64,000 nucleotides of DNA from Candidatus Williamhamiltonella defendens (GCF_900699045.1 NZ_CAADHL010000001.1:1-64000); one strand, 5' to 3'; positions 54,406 to 64,000 are shown, counted from the stretch's first letter. Program-made: numbers and translations. Notes: generated by a model from the sequence alone, not told the origin.

Positions 54406-55545
54406 TTAAGACAAATGGGGTTGGCTTAAATACGATTTAATCTGCATGTCCTTCAGCCTTGATACACAACGCCGATATTCAAATGTAAAATATTTCCCCC
54501 TGAAAAACTCAGATATAGACACTTGAGCAGAAATGATTAAGTTCACCTTTCTTGCATAAAATTCATCAATTAAAACTAAAACGTCGTGCAGTATTGTCAT
54601 CGGTTTTTGCTGACGGACCTATCCCCATGACGACTACATTATGGAGTAGAAATGTGTGATATAAGCGGGATGATAAAACGTAATCAGAGGAACTGCGAGG
54701 CTCTATTCATAAAACAAAAAATCAATCGCTAATAGACCTGCTGTGACACGAATCACTTTCAAAAAACGGTGATTGATACTAAGTAAACACACCTTATCTT
54801 TTTTTGCCAATTTTATAAATAAATTGGCCATGGCCTCTTCTGTTTTTTAATTTAATGGCGTGAAATATCAATAAGCGTTTTTAAGCGCTTGTTGTCGATA
54901 ATCGATGTCTGAATCAAAATGAATGACATGGCAATTGTATGCATAAAGAGTGCACGCTGTACTCCATGAGAAGAAAGCTGATCTGGAGGAATATTTGAAA
55001 TGGCAATCAAGGTGATCCCACGAGAAAATAAGGCTTTTAATACTGTTGCTAATAACATGACGTCAGTAATATCAGAAAAAAATTCATCGAAACAGAGAAG
55101 ATCAGTTTGTGCTTTCAACCTGTCTGCTAGTATTTCTAAAGGGTTGAGATGTCCAGCTAATTGCATGAGCATATCATGAATGATTAACATAAAATGGTGA
55201 AACTAGAGTCTCAATTTACATTCAGCTTCTAAATGATGAAAAAATAGATCCATGAAGTAGGTTTTACCTCCACCAACTCCTCCCCAAAGATACAAACCTT
55301 GTGGTGTCATCACCGTATTTTTTTCTTTACGAGAGAAACGATTTAATAGTTTCTGGAATCAAGTATATTGAGTGGGTAATACAACATGTCGATTGATCAG
55401 TTGATAAGCAATGCTCGCTAGCTGAGAAATCGCTTTCAATTTTTTTATCAACCTGAAAGTGTTGATTTGCTATCTCTTTTTGATAGTGGAATGTAAAATT
55501 ATTTTTTTGCATGAAAATTCTATTAAAAGCCATCAGCAATATCAT
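54406..55545 (-). pseudogene. zapE: ZapE (AFG1-like division ATPase), broken
   Basis: Fragments: GLYLWGGVGGGKTYFMDLFF (Walker A, about 55210-55300), HLNPLEILADRLKAQTDLLC, FDEFFSDITDVMLLA (Walker B), ARGITLIAISNIPPDQL-like, and at the end LIDEFYARKVNLIISAQVS and YRRCVSRLKDMQ. All match E. coli ZapE (YhcM). One residue is missing after FDEFF, frames change several times, and stops occur. ZapE helps Z-ring constriction under stress and is dispensable in E. coli. Divergent from zapG as in E. coli. Confidence 0.9.
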
Positions 55546-55588
55546 TAATCAACATATTTGATTAAACAGTAAGATAAAAGAGGCCATC

Positions 55589-55981
55589 ATGACTTGGGAA
55601 TACGGATTAATTAGTTTCATTCTAGGTGTCGTTGTCGGTGCCTTAGGAATACGTTTTTTACACCCAAAACTACGTGAACAAAAAATACTACAAACGCAAT
55701 TAGAAAGAAATAAAGCTGATTTAGAACAATATCGTCAAGAATTAATAGATTATTTTTCACACAGTTCTGAATTGCTCGATAATATGTCACAAGAATATCG
55801 TAAGTTATATCAGCATATCGCAAAAAATTCGAACCAATTATTACCTGATTTGCCATTAAAAAATAATTTATCACATCCGCCTTTAACAGAAGTTGATTTC
55901 ATTAATAACGCAGAGAAAATAAAAATCCCCCCGCGAGATTATTCTGATGGATCATCCGCTTTTACAGAAAGTTCTAAATAA
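55589..55981 (+). CDS. zapG: ZapG (YhcB), membrane-anchored division/envelope protein
   Basis: 130 residues (E. coli 132), DUF1043. One N-terminal membrane helix (about 3-23, with the glycine-rich LGVVVGALGIRF), then a coiled coil (about 25-80: LREQKILQTQLERNKADLEQ) containing the conserved YRQELIDYFSHSSELLDN. In E. coli it links division and cell-wall synthesis. Kept intact although its neighbour zapE is dead and degQ, normally downstream, is gone. 50 bases before degS. Confidence 0.92.
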   Translation: MTWEYGLISFILGVVVGALGIRFLHPKLREQKILQTQLERNKADLEQYRQELIDYFSHSSELLDNMSQEYRKLYQHIAKNSNQLLPDLPLKNNLSHPPLTEVDFINNAEKIKIPPRDYSDGSSAFTESSK

Positions 55982-56031
55982 TAAATTATTTATTGTCCGA
56001 TTTGTTCTTCAATTTTCTTGATATCTAACTA

Positions 56032-57087
56032 ATGTTTAAAACAATATGCTTGAAAAAATTACTCTCTTCTGCTATTGTAGGAGTGATTATTGGTAGTATA
56101 TTTTTAATATTCACCTCCACGTCTCCTTTTTCTTTTTTTAAAGAGATCCCCTTTTTAAATTTTACTAAAAATCAAACCCCTATTAGTTATGCACAAAGTG
56201 TGCAGACCGCCGCACCGGCAGTAGTGAATGTATATAACAGTAATATCAATCGGGCTCCAGAACTGGGATCCGGTGTTATTATAAGTCACAAGGGTTACAT
56301 TATTACTAATAAACATGTGATTAATCATGCAGATAAAATTATTGTGGCTTTACAGAACGGGCAAATTTACGAAGCTTCGCTGATAGGTTCAGATAGCTTA
56401 ACAGATTTGGCGGTATTAAAAATTGATGCAGACAACCTTCACGTTATTCCAATGAATCAAAATCGTATCACTCGTGTTGGTGACGTCGTCCTGGCGATAG
56501 GAAATCCTTATAATTTAGGCCAAACAATCACCCAGGGTATTATCAGCGCGACAGGTCGTGTGGGTTTGAGTGGCTCAGGGCGTCAAAATTTTTTACAAAC
56601 CGATGCCCCAATTAATCAAGGTAATTCCGGGGGAGCCTTAGTGAATACCTTAGGTGAGCTGGTAGGTATCAATACATTATCTGTTGATACCGCTAAAAGC
56701 TATGGACAAGTACCAGAAGGAATAGGATTTGCCATTCCAGCCGCTTTGGCCATTAAAGTGATGCATAAGTTGATCCTACATGGGCGTGTTATTCGTGGTT
56801 ATATTGGTATCGCAGGGAGCGATTATCCCCTATTTTATGAGGATAAGCAAAATCATTTCCGTGGGATTAAAGTCAATCATGTTTCACCTAATGGGCCTGC
56901 TGTTCTATCCGGAGTACAGAAAGGCGATATTATTTTAAGTTTGAATAATAAACGCAGCCATTCTACTATTGAGACCATGGATCAAGTAGCAGAAATCCCG
57001 CCTGGTAGCCAGATCCCTATTGTTGTTCTACGTAATGGTAAAAATATCAATTTAAACATCACTATTATTGAAAACCCCTATAATTAA
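56032..57087 (+). CDS. degS: DegS, regulatory serine protease of the sigma-E pathway
   Basis: Membrane-anchored periplasmic protease that cuts RseA when its PDZ domain senses unfolded porins. 351 residues (E. coli 355). One N-terminal membrane helix (about 10-30), catalytic His in IITNKHVINHAD, Asp in SLTDLAVLKID, Ser in INQGNSGGALVN, and one PDZ domain (about 255-345). A single PDZ and the anchor mark DegS, not DegP or DegQ. No degQ upstream. A membrane-stress sensor kept while Cpx is lost. Confidence 0.94.
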   Translation: MFKTICLKKLLSSAIVGVIIGSIFLIFTSTSPFSFFKEIPFLNFTKNQTPISYAQSVQTAAPAVVNVYNSNINRAPELGSGVIISHKGYIITNKHVINHADKIIVALQNGQIYEASLIGSDSLTDLAVLKIDADNLHVIPMNQNRITRVGDVVLAIGNPYNLGQTITQGIISATGRVGLSGSGRQNFLQTDAPINQGNSGGALVNTLGELVGINTLSVDTAKSYGQVPEGIGFAIPAALAIKVMHKLILHGRVIRGYIGIAGSDYPLFYEDKQNHFRGIKVNHVSPNGPAVLSGVQKGDIILSLNNKRSHSTIETMDQVAEIPPGSQIPIVVLRNGKNINLNITIIENPYN

Positions 57088-57155
57088 GCCTATTTAATCT
57101 ATCTGCTTGATCAAATCTACCCAAAAATATTTAGCGGCTCGATTTTGAAAAAGGG

Positions 57156-58394
57156 CTATTGATAAATTGGCAACACGCCAGCTAATGACAAAATCTGTGA
57201 CACAGCATTGATCAAACCAAAAAAAATAATAAAATAAATCATTATTTTACCTCCCGGCGCTTGGTAAAGCGATTTCTTAAAACGCAGACGGCTAGCTCTG
57301 ACCATTAATGCTGGAATGATCACCGCCCATAAAGTAGCGGCCAAACCAGCAAAACCAATGGCATATAAAAATCCGTTAGGAAAAAAGAAAGCAGCAACGG
57401 TAGGAGGTAAAAATGTCACTACAGCAGATTGCGTGCGGCCCCAGCTGTCATCAGAAAATAAGAAAAAATCAGAGATATAATCAAACAAACCTAAAGAAAC
57501 GCCTAAAAATGAGCTCACCAATGCCATATAAAAAAAAGTATTTAATAATTTACGAGTGATATCGGTATCAGAAAAGCTATCTATTTGTTTGAGCAAACTA
57601 CTGATATTCCCACCTTCTGTGATCACCTTTTTAAAAGATTCTCTCGGAATATTTCCCTGTATGACGTATTGCCAAATTAAATAAATGATTAGTGCTATCA
57701 AGGTGCCAAAAAATAGACTTTTTACGACACAATTGCTGTTTTTATGATAATACTTAACCAGACCAGGCACATTGCCATGGTAACCGAAAGAACTTAATAA
57801 ATAAGGTAAGCTGATCAGTGCATAAGGTAAGTATTGCGTGAACTCAATATTCTGAGGAAAGAGTATAGCTGTCTCTACACGAAAAAATAGCTGGCCAACA
57901 GAGAAAATAAAAGTAATCACCATAGCTCCTATTAAAAAGGTGCTTAAGCGATCGACCATGCGAGTCGATAACCACACGATAAAAGCCACGACGACAGAGA
58001 AACACATACCTGCAGAAGATTGGCTAACATTAAAGATCCTAGAAAAAGTATGAAAAATAATGGAACTACCCGCAGAAATATAAGCGTAAATCAGAATATA
58101 AAGAACAAAAGCCATAGAAAGCCCGTTAATGTAGCTCCATATTCGACCTAATAGATCTTTTGTCATACGATAAAAACTCACCCCGACAGAATAATGAAGA
58201 CTCACCTCTAGAATCATCAAACCAGAAATGAGCATGCATGCCCAAGTATAAATCAGCAAAAAGATAGATCCATTGAACCAGACACCCGCCGTCACAATAG
58301 GAATAGAAAACATGCCTGCTCCGATTGCAGTTCCGGCAATAATCGTACTGCCTCCTAATAGGGACGGTATTTTTTTTATTGGATTGATATACAT
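57156..58394 (-). CDS. mtr: Tryptophan-specific permease
   Basis: Proton-driven aromatic amino acid importer (HAAAP family), 412 residues (E. coli Mtr 414), eleven membrane helices. GGSTIIAGTAIGAGMFSIPIV at the start (in two parts), TKDLLGRIWSYINGLSMAFVL-like and SLPYLLSSFGYHGNVPGLVKYY, SSFLGVSLGLFDY, LFPNGFLYAIGFAGLAATLW, and the end VLPIYQ. The match to Mtr is closer than to TyrP or TnaB, from memory. Convergent with degS. In E. coli repressed by TrpR and induced by TyrR; no box was identified here. Confidence 0.9.
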   Translation of the reverse strand: MYINPIKKIPSLLGGSTIIAGTAIGAGMFSIPIVTAGVWFNGSIFLLIYTWACMLISGLMILEVSLHYSVGVSFYRMTKDLLGRIWSYINGLSMAFVLYILIYAYISAGSSIIFHTFSRIFNVSQSSAGMCFSVVVAFIVWLSTRMVDRLSTFLIGAMVITFIFSVGQLFFRVETAILFPQNIEFTQYLPYALISLPYLLSSFGYHGNVPGLVKYYHKNSNCVVKSLFFGTLIALIIYLIWQYVIQGNIPRESFKKVITEGGNISSLLKQIDSFSDTDITRKLLNTFFYMALVSSFLGVSLGLFDYISDFFLFSDDSWGRTQSAVVTFLPPTVAAFFFPNGFLYAIGFAGLAATLWAVIIPALMVRASRLRFKKSLYQAPGGKIMIYFIIFFGLINAVSQILSLAGVLPIYQ

Positions 58395-58622
58395 GCTTTG
58401 CTCCAGAAAAATCAGTTTTTGATTATCTCCTTTTTATTTCGTTGTACTATTTAATAGTGTGTCTTTAAATAAACATTGTAAATCAAAAAATAGGTTAGAC
58501 TTACTTGAAAAACCGTAGTAAAGGCAAGTCAGTTATTCGTAGATTTTGAAATAAAGGTCTCTTGTATTAATTGATACCTGTACTAGTAATATCATTTTTA
58601 CCTTCCAGAGTAGGGAGAGTCT

Positions 58623-59756
58623 ATGTTCCAGTTGTTAATAGAAAACATTCATTTAGATTGCCATGCTTCAAATAAAATTGAAGCAATAAAACAAGTGGCA
58701 AAAGCATTAGCAAAAGCAGGACAAGTTGACGAGAGTTATGTCAAAGATATGATGCAACGCGAAGAACAAATTTCAACCTATCTTGGCAATGGAATTGCTA
58801 TCCCACACGGCACAACTGAAAGCCGTGCTTTAATAAAAAAAACAGGGGTACAAGTATTTCAATTCCCCAAAGGAATTGAGTGGGATGTCGATCACATTGC
58901 TTATATTGTGATTGGGATTGCCGCTCATTCTGATGAGCATCTATCTTTACTAAGACAACTAACTTACGTACTAAATGACAATACAGTCGCTAAAAAATTA
59001 GCTCAAACTAAATCAGCAATAGAATTTAAATCGCTATTAATAGGAGAAACAAAAAATCCTGATCTTTTATTTGATATTTCACTGATTGCTTTAGATGTGC
59101 CCGCAGAAAATATGACCACACTAAAAGCATTAAATGCAGGTCGTTTAAAAGAAATCTCCTCAGTGGATGAACACTTTGTCAGTGAAGTGATTCTTCAATC
59201 GCCCGTCCATCTTGGAGAAGGTATTTGGTTAAGTGATACCCCAAAAGGTAACCTTATCAGTGCTATCGTAATCAGCCGTCCATTAACTCCTTTTAAACAT
59301 GACGATCAAGAGGTGAGATTGCTGCTGACTGTATCTGCATCCGACGACAAACCCAAGAGGGTTTTATCTTACCTAGGTCAATTATTGTTAACAAAAAAAG
59401 CCGGCTTATTGTTAAAATCGGATGCTAGCACTTTGCTATCTTTATTAACGAGCGATTATATAGACTCTACTCAAGCGGTCAGTGCAGAATTTGTGATTCA
59501 TAATAAACATGGGTTACATACACGCCCTGCCACCTTGCTAGTAAATTTAATCAAAAAATTTAACAGTGAGATCAACGTTGCCAATCTAAATGGCACAGGT
59601 AAAAAAGTGAATGCTTGCAGTTTAATGAAAGTGGTCGGATTAGGGTGTAAGCAAGGTAATCGCTTACAGTTTACTGCTCAGGGTGAGGATGCTTCTACGG
59701 CATTAAAGGAAATAGGCAAAGCGATTACATCTGGTTTAGGGGAGACTTTGGATTGA
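58623..59756 (+). CDS. fruB: Fructose PTS diphosphoryl transfer protein (EIIA-HPr fusion)
   Basis: Passes phosphate from enzyme I to FruA. 377 residues (E. coli 376). The EIIA domain has its histidine in NGIAIPHGTTES (about 62). A central linker domain follows, then an HPr-like domain starting VSAEFVIHNKHGLHTRPATLL with the active His (about 299). First gene of fruBKA with a good AGGGAGAG site. No clear Cra box was seen upstream. It overlaps fruK by 4 bases. Confidence 0.96.
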   Translation: MFQLLIENIHLDCHASNKIEAIKQVAKALAKAGQVDESYVKDMMQREEQISTYLGNGIAIPHGTTESRALIKKTGVQVFQFPKGIEWDVDHIAYIVIGIAAHSDEHLSLLRQLTYVLNDNTVAKKLAQTKSAIEFKSLLIGETKNPDLLFDISLIALDVPAENMTTLKALNAGRLKEISSVDEHFVSEVILQSPVHLGEGIWLSDTPKGNLISAIVISRPLTPFKHDDQEVRLLLTVSASDDKPKRVLSYLGQLLLTKKAGLLLKSDASTLLSLLTSDYIDSTQAVSAEFVIHNKHGLHTRPATLLVNLIKKFNSEINVANLNGTGKKVNACSLMKVVGLGCKQGNRLQFTAQGEDASTALKEIGKAITSGLGETLD

Positions 59757-60688
59757 AAAAAAATCACATTCTTACTTTTACATTGAACCCTGCTTACGAT
59801 TTGATGGGCTCCTGCAAAAAAATAGAATATGGCGAAGTGAATCGTATTAAAACCCACGGCTTATATGCTGCAGGAAAAGGCATCAATGTTGCTAAAGTAC
59901 TCAGAGACCTTGGTATGCCAGTCACTGTTAGTGGTTTTTTAGGGGAAGAAAATAAAGAAGGATTTTCTTCAAAAATATTAGAGATGCCCGCACAGTTTCA
60001 CACTGTGCCAGGTAGAACACGTATCAACATGAAATTAACTGATGCAGAGAACATCAGCACGGATTTTAATTTTTCTGGTTTTGAAATCAATCCCAAAAAT
60101 TGGGAGGATTTTTATTCTCATTCAATGAATATCTTAAATAATGTCAATCTCGTCGTGGTGAGTGGCAGTTTACCTATAGGAATTGATATTCATGATTTTA
60201 GTCTATGGATAAAGTCAGTTAAAGAAAAGTGCCCTCGTCTGGTATTTGATAGCAGTGGAGAAACATTAAAAATCGGTTTAAAAGTATTACCTTGGCTTGT
60301 AAAACCGAATCTCCCTGAATTAAAAATATGGGCGGGCGTTGATTTATCTCATTTTTCAGATGTTGTGGAAGCAGCTAAAAAATTGCATCAAGAGGGCATC
60401 GCACATGTCATCGTGTCTCTGGGAGACAAAGGCGCTATTTGGATTTATAAAGATGGAGGGTATTTTGCCTCTTCTCCTGCCTGTAAAGTGGTCAGTACCG
60501 TAGGAGCTGGGGATTCGATGGTTGCGGGTTTAATTTATGGGTTGCTTACAGGTAAAACTTATGCACATAGCTTACGTTTAGCCACAGCCATATCCTGTAT
60601 CACTGTCAGTCAAAGCGGTGTCGGTATTGATGATATTGATAAGCTCGATGCCATGATGGCTCGAGTCAATCTACAACCCTTGAGTTAA
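59753..60688 (+). CDS. fruK: 1-phosphofructokinase
   Basis: Phosphorylates fructose 1-phosphate to fructose 1,6-bisphosphate. 311 residues (E. coli 312), PfkB family. NPAYDLMG at the start, GLYAAGKGINVAKVLRDLG (signature 1, about 33-51) and STVGAGDSMVAGLIYGL (signature 2, about 248). The start is a TTG overlapping the fruB stop (TTGA); no ATG occurs before the conserved LTFTLNPAYD, so the rare start is needed. Translation is likely coupled to fruB. Intact. Confidence 0.95.
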   Translation: MKKNHILTFTLNPAYDLMGSCKKIEYGEVNRIKTHGLYAAGKGINVAKVLRDLGMPVTVSGFLGEENKEGFSSKILEMPAQFHTVPGRTRINMKLTDAENISTDFNFSGFEINPKNWEDFYSHSMNILNNVNLVVVSGSLPIGIDIHDFSLWIKSVKEKCPRLVFDSSGETLKIGLKVLPWLVKPNLPELKIWAGVDLSHFSDVVEAAKKLHQEGIAHVIVSLGDKGAIWIYKDGGYFASSPACKVVSTVGAGDSMVAGLIYGLLTGKTYAHSLRLATAISCITVSQSGVGIDDIDKLDAMMARVNLQPLS

Positions 60689-60699
60689 TTGGAGATATC

Positions 60700-62382
60700 A
60701 TGAAAACATTATTAATTATAGATAACTATTACGGGCCAGCCAGCCAATATCTGGCTGAATGGATGTTAAAAACCAGCGCAGATAAATTACAATTGCATTT
60801 TGTAGAAAAGCCAGACGATGCAGAATTGATTATTGCAATTGGTGCAGTTAGAGACGAATTTGGTGTATTTAAAAATAAAAAATTATTTACAGGCTCATTA
60901 GAATCAGCACTAAATAATCCTAATATTTTTTTAAAACAGGCTCTATCTGAAGCAAAAATCTATCAAGCCTCTGCAAAAAAACCCGACCTTTCTCACCACA
61001 GAAAACGTATTGTTGCAATCACAGCCTGTCCTACTGGTGTTGCTCATACCTTTATGGCTGCAGAAGCGATTGAATCAGAAGCCCACAAACGAAATTTTTG
61101 GGTCAAAGTGGAAACAAGAGGTTCGGTCGGTGTCACTAATACTCTCACGGCCGAAGACATTAAAGCCGCTGATTTGGTTATTGTTGCTGCGGATATCGAA
61201 GCCAATTTGGATAAATTTCAAGGCAAGCAGTTGTACCGTACTTCTACATCTTTAGCATTAAAAAAAACCGCTCAAGAGTTCGATAATGCTTTAGCCACAT
61301 CAGAGATTTACCATTCTCCTTCCCAGCACGCAAAGCCATCTCACAGCCGGACAGATCAAGGTCAGGGTATATATAGTCATTTGCTGACCGGAGTGTCTTA
61401 TATGCTGCCCATGGTAGTTGCTGGTGGGTTGTGTATCGCGCTTTCTTTTATATTTGGTATAAAAGCATTTGAAACGCCAGGGACATTTGCAGCCGCCTTA
61501 ATGCAAATCGGGGGCGCTTCTGCTTTTGCTTTGATGGTGCCCGTGTTAGCCGGTTTTATTGCTTTTTCTATTGCTGATCGTCCCGGTTTAACACCGGGAT
61601 TGATTGGTGGCATGTTAGCAGTCAGTACAGGCGCTGGATTCTTAGGGGGCATCATTGCCGGGTTTCTTGCAGGTTATGTCTCAAAAATCATCAGCACGAA
61701 ATTATATCTCCCTTCTAGCATGAACGCGTTAAAACCTATTCTTATCATCCCATTAATAAGCAGCCTTGTTGTTGGCCTGATCATGATCTATCTAATCGGC
61801 GAACCTGTTGCTCAAATCATGGCAGCACTGACAAACTGGTTAAAATCCATAGAAACTGCTAATGCGATTCTGCTAGGTGCAATTTTGGGGGGGATGATGT
61901 GTTCAGACATGGGAGGACCGGTAAATAAAGCGGCTTATTCTTTTGGGGTTGCTCTCTTAAGTTCCTCTGTTTATGCGCCGATGGCGGCGATTATGTCCGC
62001 AGGGATGGTACCCTCACTGGCGATGGGGTTAGCCACATTTTTGGCTAAACAAAAATTTGAAACCAGCGAACGAGAAGCAGGGAAAGCTGCTTTGGTGTTG
62101 GGTTTGTGTTTTGTTTCTGAAGGTGCGATTCCCTTTGCAGCCAGAGATCCAATGAGAGTCTTGCCCTGCTGTATCGCAGGGGGCGCTTTAACCGGCGCGC
62201 TCTCTATGATGTTTGACGCAAAATTAATGGCACCACATGGTGGATTATTTGTTTTAATTATTCCAGGTGCGATTCATCCTGCAATCCTTTATTTAGTGGC
62301 TATTTTGGCTGGCACAGTATTGACTGGAATACTTTATTCTATTTTAAAATCGCGGAATGCACCTCTAGTCCCAGATGCTTAA
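60700..62382 (+). CDS. fruA: Fructose PTS permease EIIB'BC
   Basis: Imports fructose and releases fructose 1-phosphate. 560 residues (E. coli 563). The N-terminal EIIB' domain (1-95) lacks the active cysteine as usual. EIIB (about 105-200) has the phosphorylated Cys in AITACPTGVAHTFMAAEAI (about 109). Membrane EIIC domain (about 225-555) with GLIGGMLAVSTGAGFLGGI and CSDMGGPVNKAAY. Last gene of fruBKA, 11 bases after fruK. A complete, uninterrupted operon. Confidence 0.97.
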   Translation: MKTLLIIDNYYGPASQYLAEWMLKTSADKLQLHFVEKPDDAELIIAIGAVRDEFGVFKNKKLFTGSLESALNNPNIFLKQALSEAKIYQASAKKPDLSHHRKRIVAITACPTGVAHTFMAAEAIESEAHKRNFWVKVETRGSVGVTNTLTAEDIKAADLVIVAADIEANLDKFQGKQLYRTSTSLALKKTAQEFDNALATSEIYHSPSQHAKPSHSRTDQGQGIYSHLLTGVSYMLPMVVAGGLCIALSFIFGIKAFETPGTFAAALMQIGGASAFALMVPVLAGFIAFSIADRPGLTPGLIGGMLAVSTGAGFLGGIIAGFLAGYVSKIISTKLYLPSSMNALKPILIIPLISSLVVGLIMIYLIGEPVAQIMAALTNWLKSIETANAILLGAILGGMMCSDMGGPVNKAAYSFGVALLSSSVYAPMAAIMSAGMVPSLAMGLATFLAKQKFETSEREAGKAALVLGLCFVSEGAIPFAARDPMRVLPCCIAGGALTGALSMMFDAKLMAPHGGLFVLIIPGAIHPAILYLVAILAGTVLTGILYSILKSRNAPLVPDA

Positions 62383-62493
62383 TTTTAAAAAATTTTTAAA
62401 AATGATTTTTTAAAGTACTGAGATTGTTTTCATCGATCTTTAACAGAGACATTTTTAGTTATCCCTTCTACAGAACAAGATAAAGAACCTTCA

Positions 62494-63723
62494 ATGTTTT
62501 CAGAAAAGCGCTTTAATATTAAAAAATCTCATAAATTAGATAAGGTTTGTTACGATATTCGTGGCCCTGTCTTAAAAGCTGCGAAACGTCTTGAAGAAGA
62601 AGGGCATCATATTTTCAAGCTTAATATCGGCAACCCAGCGCCTTTTGGTTTCAATGCGCCCGAAGAAATTTTGGTCGATGTGATTTGTAATTTGCCGACG
62701 GCTCAAGGTTACTGTGATTCCAAAGGGCTGTATTCCGCTCGTAAAGCCATCATGCAACATTATCAATCCCGAAATATGCACCATCTCACAGTAGAAGACA
62801 TCTACATTGGAAATGGCGTCTCAGAGCTGATTATTCAATCTATGCAGGCGTTATTAAATACTGGGGATGAAATGTTGATCCCTGCGCCAGATTATCCCTT
62901 GTGGACAGCAGCGGTTTCTCTTGCAAATGGAAAAGCGGTTCATTACCTCTGTGATGAAGGCGCTGATTGGTTTCCAGATCTGTGCGATATTCGTCGTAAA
63001 ATTACGTCTTCTACGAAAGGGATTGTTATTATTAATCCTAATAATCCAACAGGATCAGTATATAGTAAAGCTTTATTATCAGAGATTGTAGAGATCGCCC
63101 GTCAGCATGATTTAATCATTTTTTCAGATGAAATTTATGACAAAATTCTTTACGATGGCGCGCGGCATCATTCTATTTCAGCTTTAGCGCCTGATTTGTT
63201 TACAGTGACCTTTAACGGATTATCGAAAACCTACAGAGTAGCTGGATTTCGACAAGGTTGGATGGTATTACATGGGCCTAAAAAACACGCAAAGGGCTAT
63301 ATTGAAGGTTTGGAGATGTTAGCCTCGATGCGTTTGTGTGCCAATGTACCGATGCAACATGCGATTCAGACGGCCATAGGGGGCCATCAAAGCATTAACG
63401 AATTGATTCAACCTACGGGCCGTTTGTACGAACAAAGAGAAATGGCATGGCATCTGATCAATGAAATTCCTGGATTATCTTGTACTAAACCCGCTGGCGC
63501 ACTTTATATGTTCCCCAAATTGGATACAAAACGGTTTCATTTATACGATGATCAAAAAATGGTCTTAGATCTGCTTTTACAAGAGAAAGTCTTATTAGTG
63601 CATGGTGGGGCTTTTCATTGGCCCGAGCCCGATCATATGCGTATCGTTATTTTACCCGCCGTTAATGAATTAGCTCAGGCTATTAAAAAAATAAAACAAT
63701 TTTTATCTTCTTATCGTCAATAA
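62494..63723 (+). CDS. alaA: Glutamate-pyruvate aminotransferase AlaA
   Basis: Makes alanine from pyruvate and glutamate; PLP enzyme of aminotransferase class I. 409 residues (E. coli 405). VCYDIRGPVLKAAKRLEEEGH near the start (in two parts), IGNPAPFGFNAPEEI, INPNNPTGSVYS, DEIYDKILYDG and the PLP lysine in FNGLSKTYRVAGFRQGW (about 240). The C-terminal arginine binding the carboxylate is in HMRIVILP. Followed by thrS on the same strand. Intact. Confidence 0.96.
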   Translation: MFSEKRFNIKKSHKLDKVCYDIRGPVLKAAKRLEEEGHHIFKLNIGNPAPFGFNAPEEILVDVICNLPTAQGYCDSKGLYSARKAIMQHYQSRNMHHLTVEDIYIGNGVSELIIQSMQALLNTGDEMLIPAPDYPLWTAAVSLANGKAVHYLCDEGADWFPDLCDIRRKITSSTKGIVIINPNNPTGSVYSKALLSEIVEIARQHDLIIFSDEIYDKILYDGARHHSISALAPDLFTVTFNGLSKTYRVAGFRQGWMVLHGPKKHAKGYIEGLEMLASMRLCANVPMQHAIQTAIGGHQSINELIQPTGRLYEQREMAWHLINEIPGLSCTKPAGALYMFPKLDTKRFHLYDDQKMVLDLLLQEKVLLVHGGAFHWPEPDHMRIVILPAVNELAQAIKKIKQFLSSYRQ

Positions 63724-63845
63724 ATAAAACTTTTTTAAAAACTGTAGACTAGTAAAACTGTCACTAAAACGCGCAATAAATCAATCACACTCCAGTTGTG
63801 GTTTTTTAACGAGGTCTATTATTTTTTCTCACTAAGGAACAGAGA

Positions 63846-64000
63846 ATGCCGGTTATTACCCTGCCTGATGGCAATACACGTCATTATGAACAAGCGCTTT
63901 CTGTACTTGATGTCGCCTTCGACATTCATCCTCATTTAGCTAAATCCTGCGTTGCGGGTCGTTTTAATGGTCAATTGATCGATGCCTGTGATTTGCTCAG
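63846..64000 (+). CDS. thrS: Threonyl-tRNA synthetase, N-terminal part (runs off the window)
   Basis: The first 51 codons read [19 protein letters not shown] and [19 protein letters not shown], matching the TGS domain at the start of ThrS ([19 protein letters not shown]). AAGGAA lies just upstream of the ATG. In E. coli thrS is repressed at translation by its own product through a tRNA-like leader. The 122-base leader here (63724-63845) was not folded. The gene continues past base 64000. Confidence 0.93.
   Translation, partial: MPVITLPDGNTRHYEQALSVLDVAFDIHPHLAKSCVAGRFNGQLIDACDLL

Overview
The window looks like part of the chromosome of a host-restricted gammaproteobacterium of the order Enterobacterales. 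The best guess is an insect symbiont of the Hamiltonella/Regiella type, with ancestry near Yersinia/Serratia. This rests on gene content, on protein resemblance to E. coli and Yersinia recalled from memory, on strong AT bias, and on the mix of about 40 well-kept housekeeping genes with about 18 genes in every stage of decay. The species is inference only. I found no insertion sequence, tRNA, rRNA, CRISPR array or prophage.

Layout. 1-5.4 kb: grpE (with a near-perfect heat-shock promoter), nadK, dolP, the wrecks of diaA and yraN, and ispB. 5.5-8.3 kb: wrecks of regulators (a Mu-type DNA-binding protein killed by one stop codon, sfsB, cysB) in otherwise empty DNA. 8.4-12.2 kb: topA and sohB. 12.3-17.4 kb: a broken choline-kinase-like gene, the intact arginine importer artPIQM, and a broken ydgH. 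17.5-19.2 kb: the yadGH exporter. 19.5-37.7 kb: the division and cell-wall (dcw) cluster on the minus strand, from the mra promoter through rsmH, ftsL, ftsI, murE, murF, mraY, murD, ftsW, murG, murC, ddlB, ftsQ, ftsA and ftsZ to lpxC; everything is intact except its first gene and repressor, mraZ. 37.8-42.7 kb: a graveyard with leuO, a Big-1/invasin-like remnant, cpxR, trmL and sanA, plus one intact small membrane ORF of unknown function. 42.8-49 kb: maeA, a metG lacking its usual C-terminal domain, and wrecks of mrp and an outer-membrane protein. 49.1-51.6 kb: waaA, waaE and coaD. 51.7-55.5 kb: wrecks of an unknown ORF, uvrA and zapE. 55.6-64 kb: zapG, degS, the tryptophan permease mtr, the complete fructose PTS operon fruBKA, alaA and the first codons of thrS.

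Function. What is kept makes peptidoglycan (meso-DAP type), the division ring, lipid A-Kdo core, isoprenoid quinone tails, NADP and CoA. It also imports arginine, tryptophan and fructose and keeps DNA and proteins in shape (TopA, GrpE, DegS, SohB). What is lost is mainly regulation (mraZ, cysB, leuO, cpxR, sfsB, the Mu-type protein, diaA), repair (uvrA) and envelope accessories. I do not see a new multi-gene system. The most useful observations concern reductive evolution: selective loss of regulators, recent single-mutation pseudogenes, a truncated MetG, and an orphan MraZ operator in front of the intact dcw cluster.
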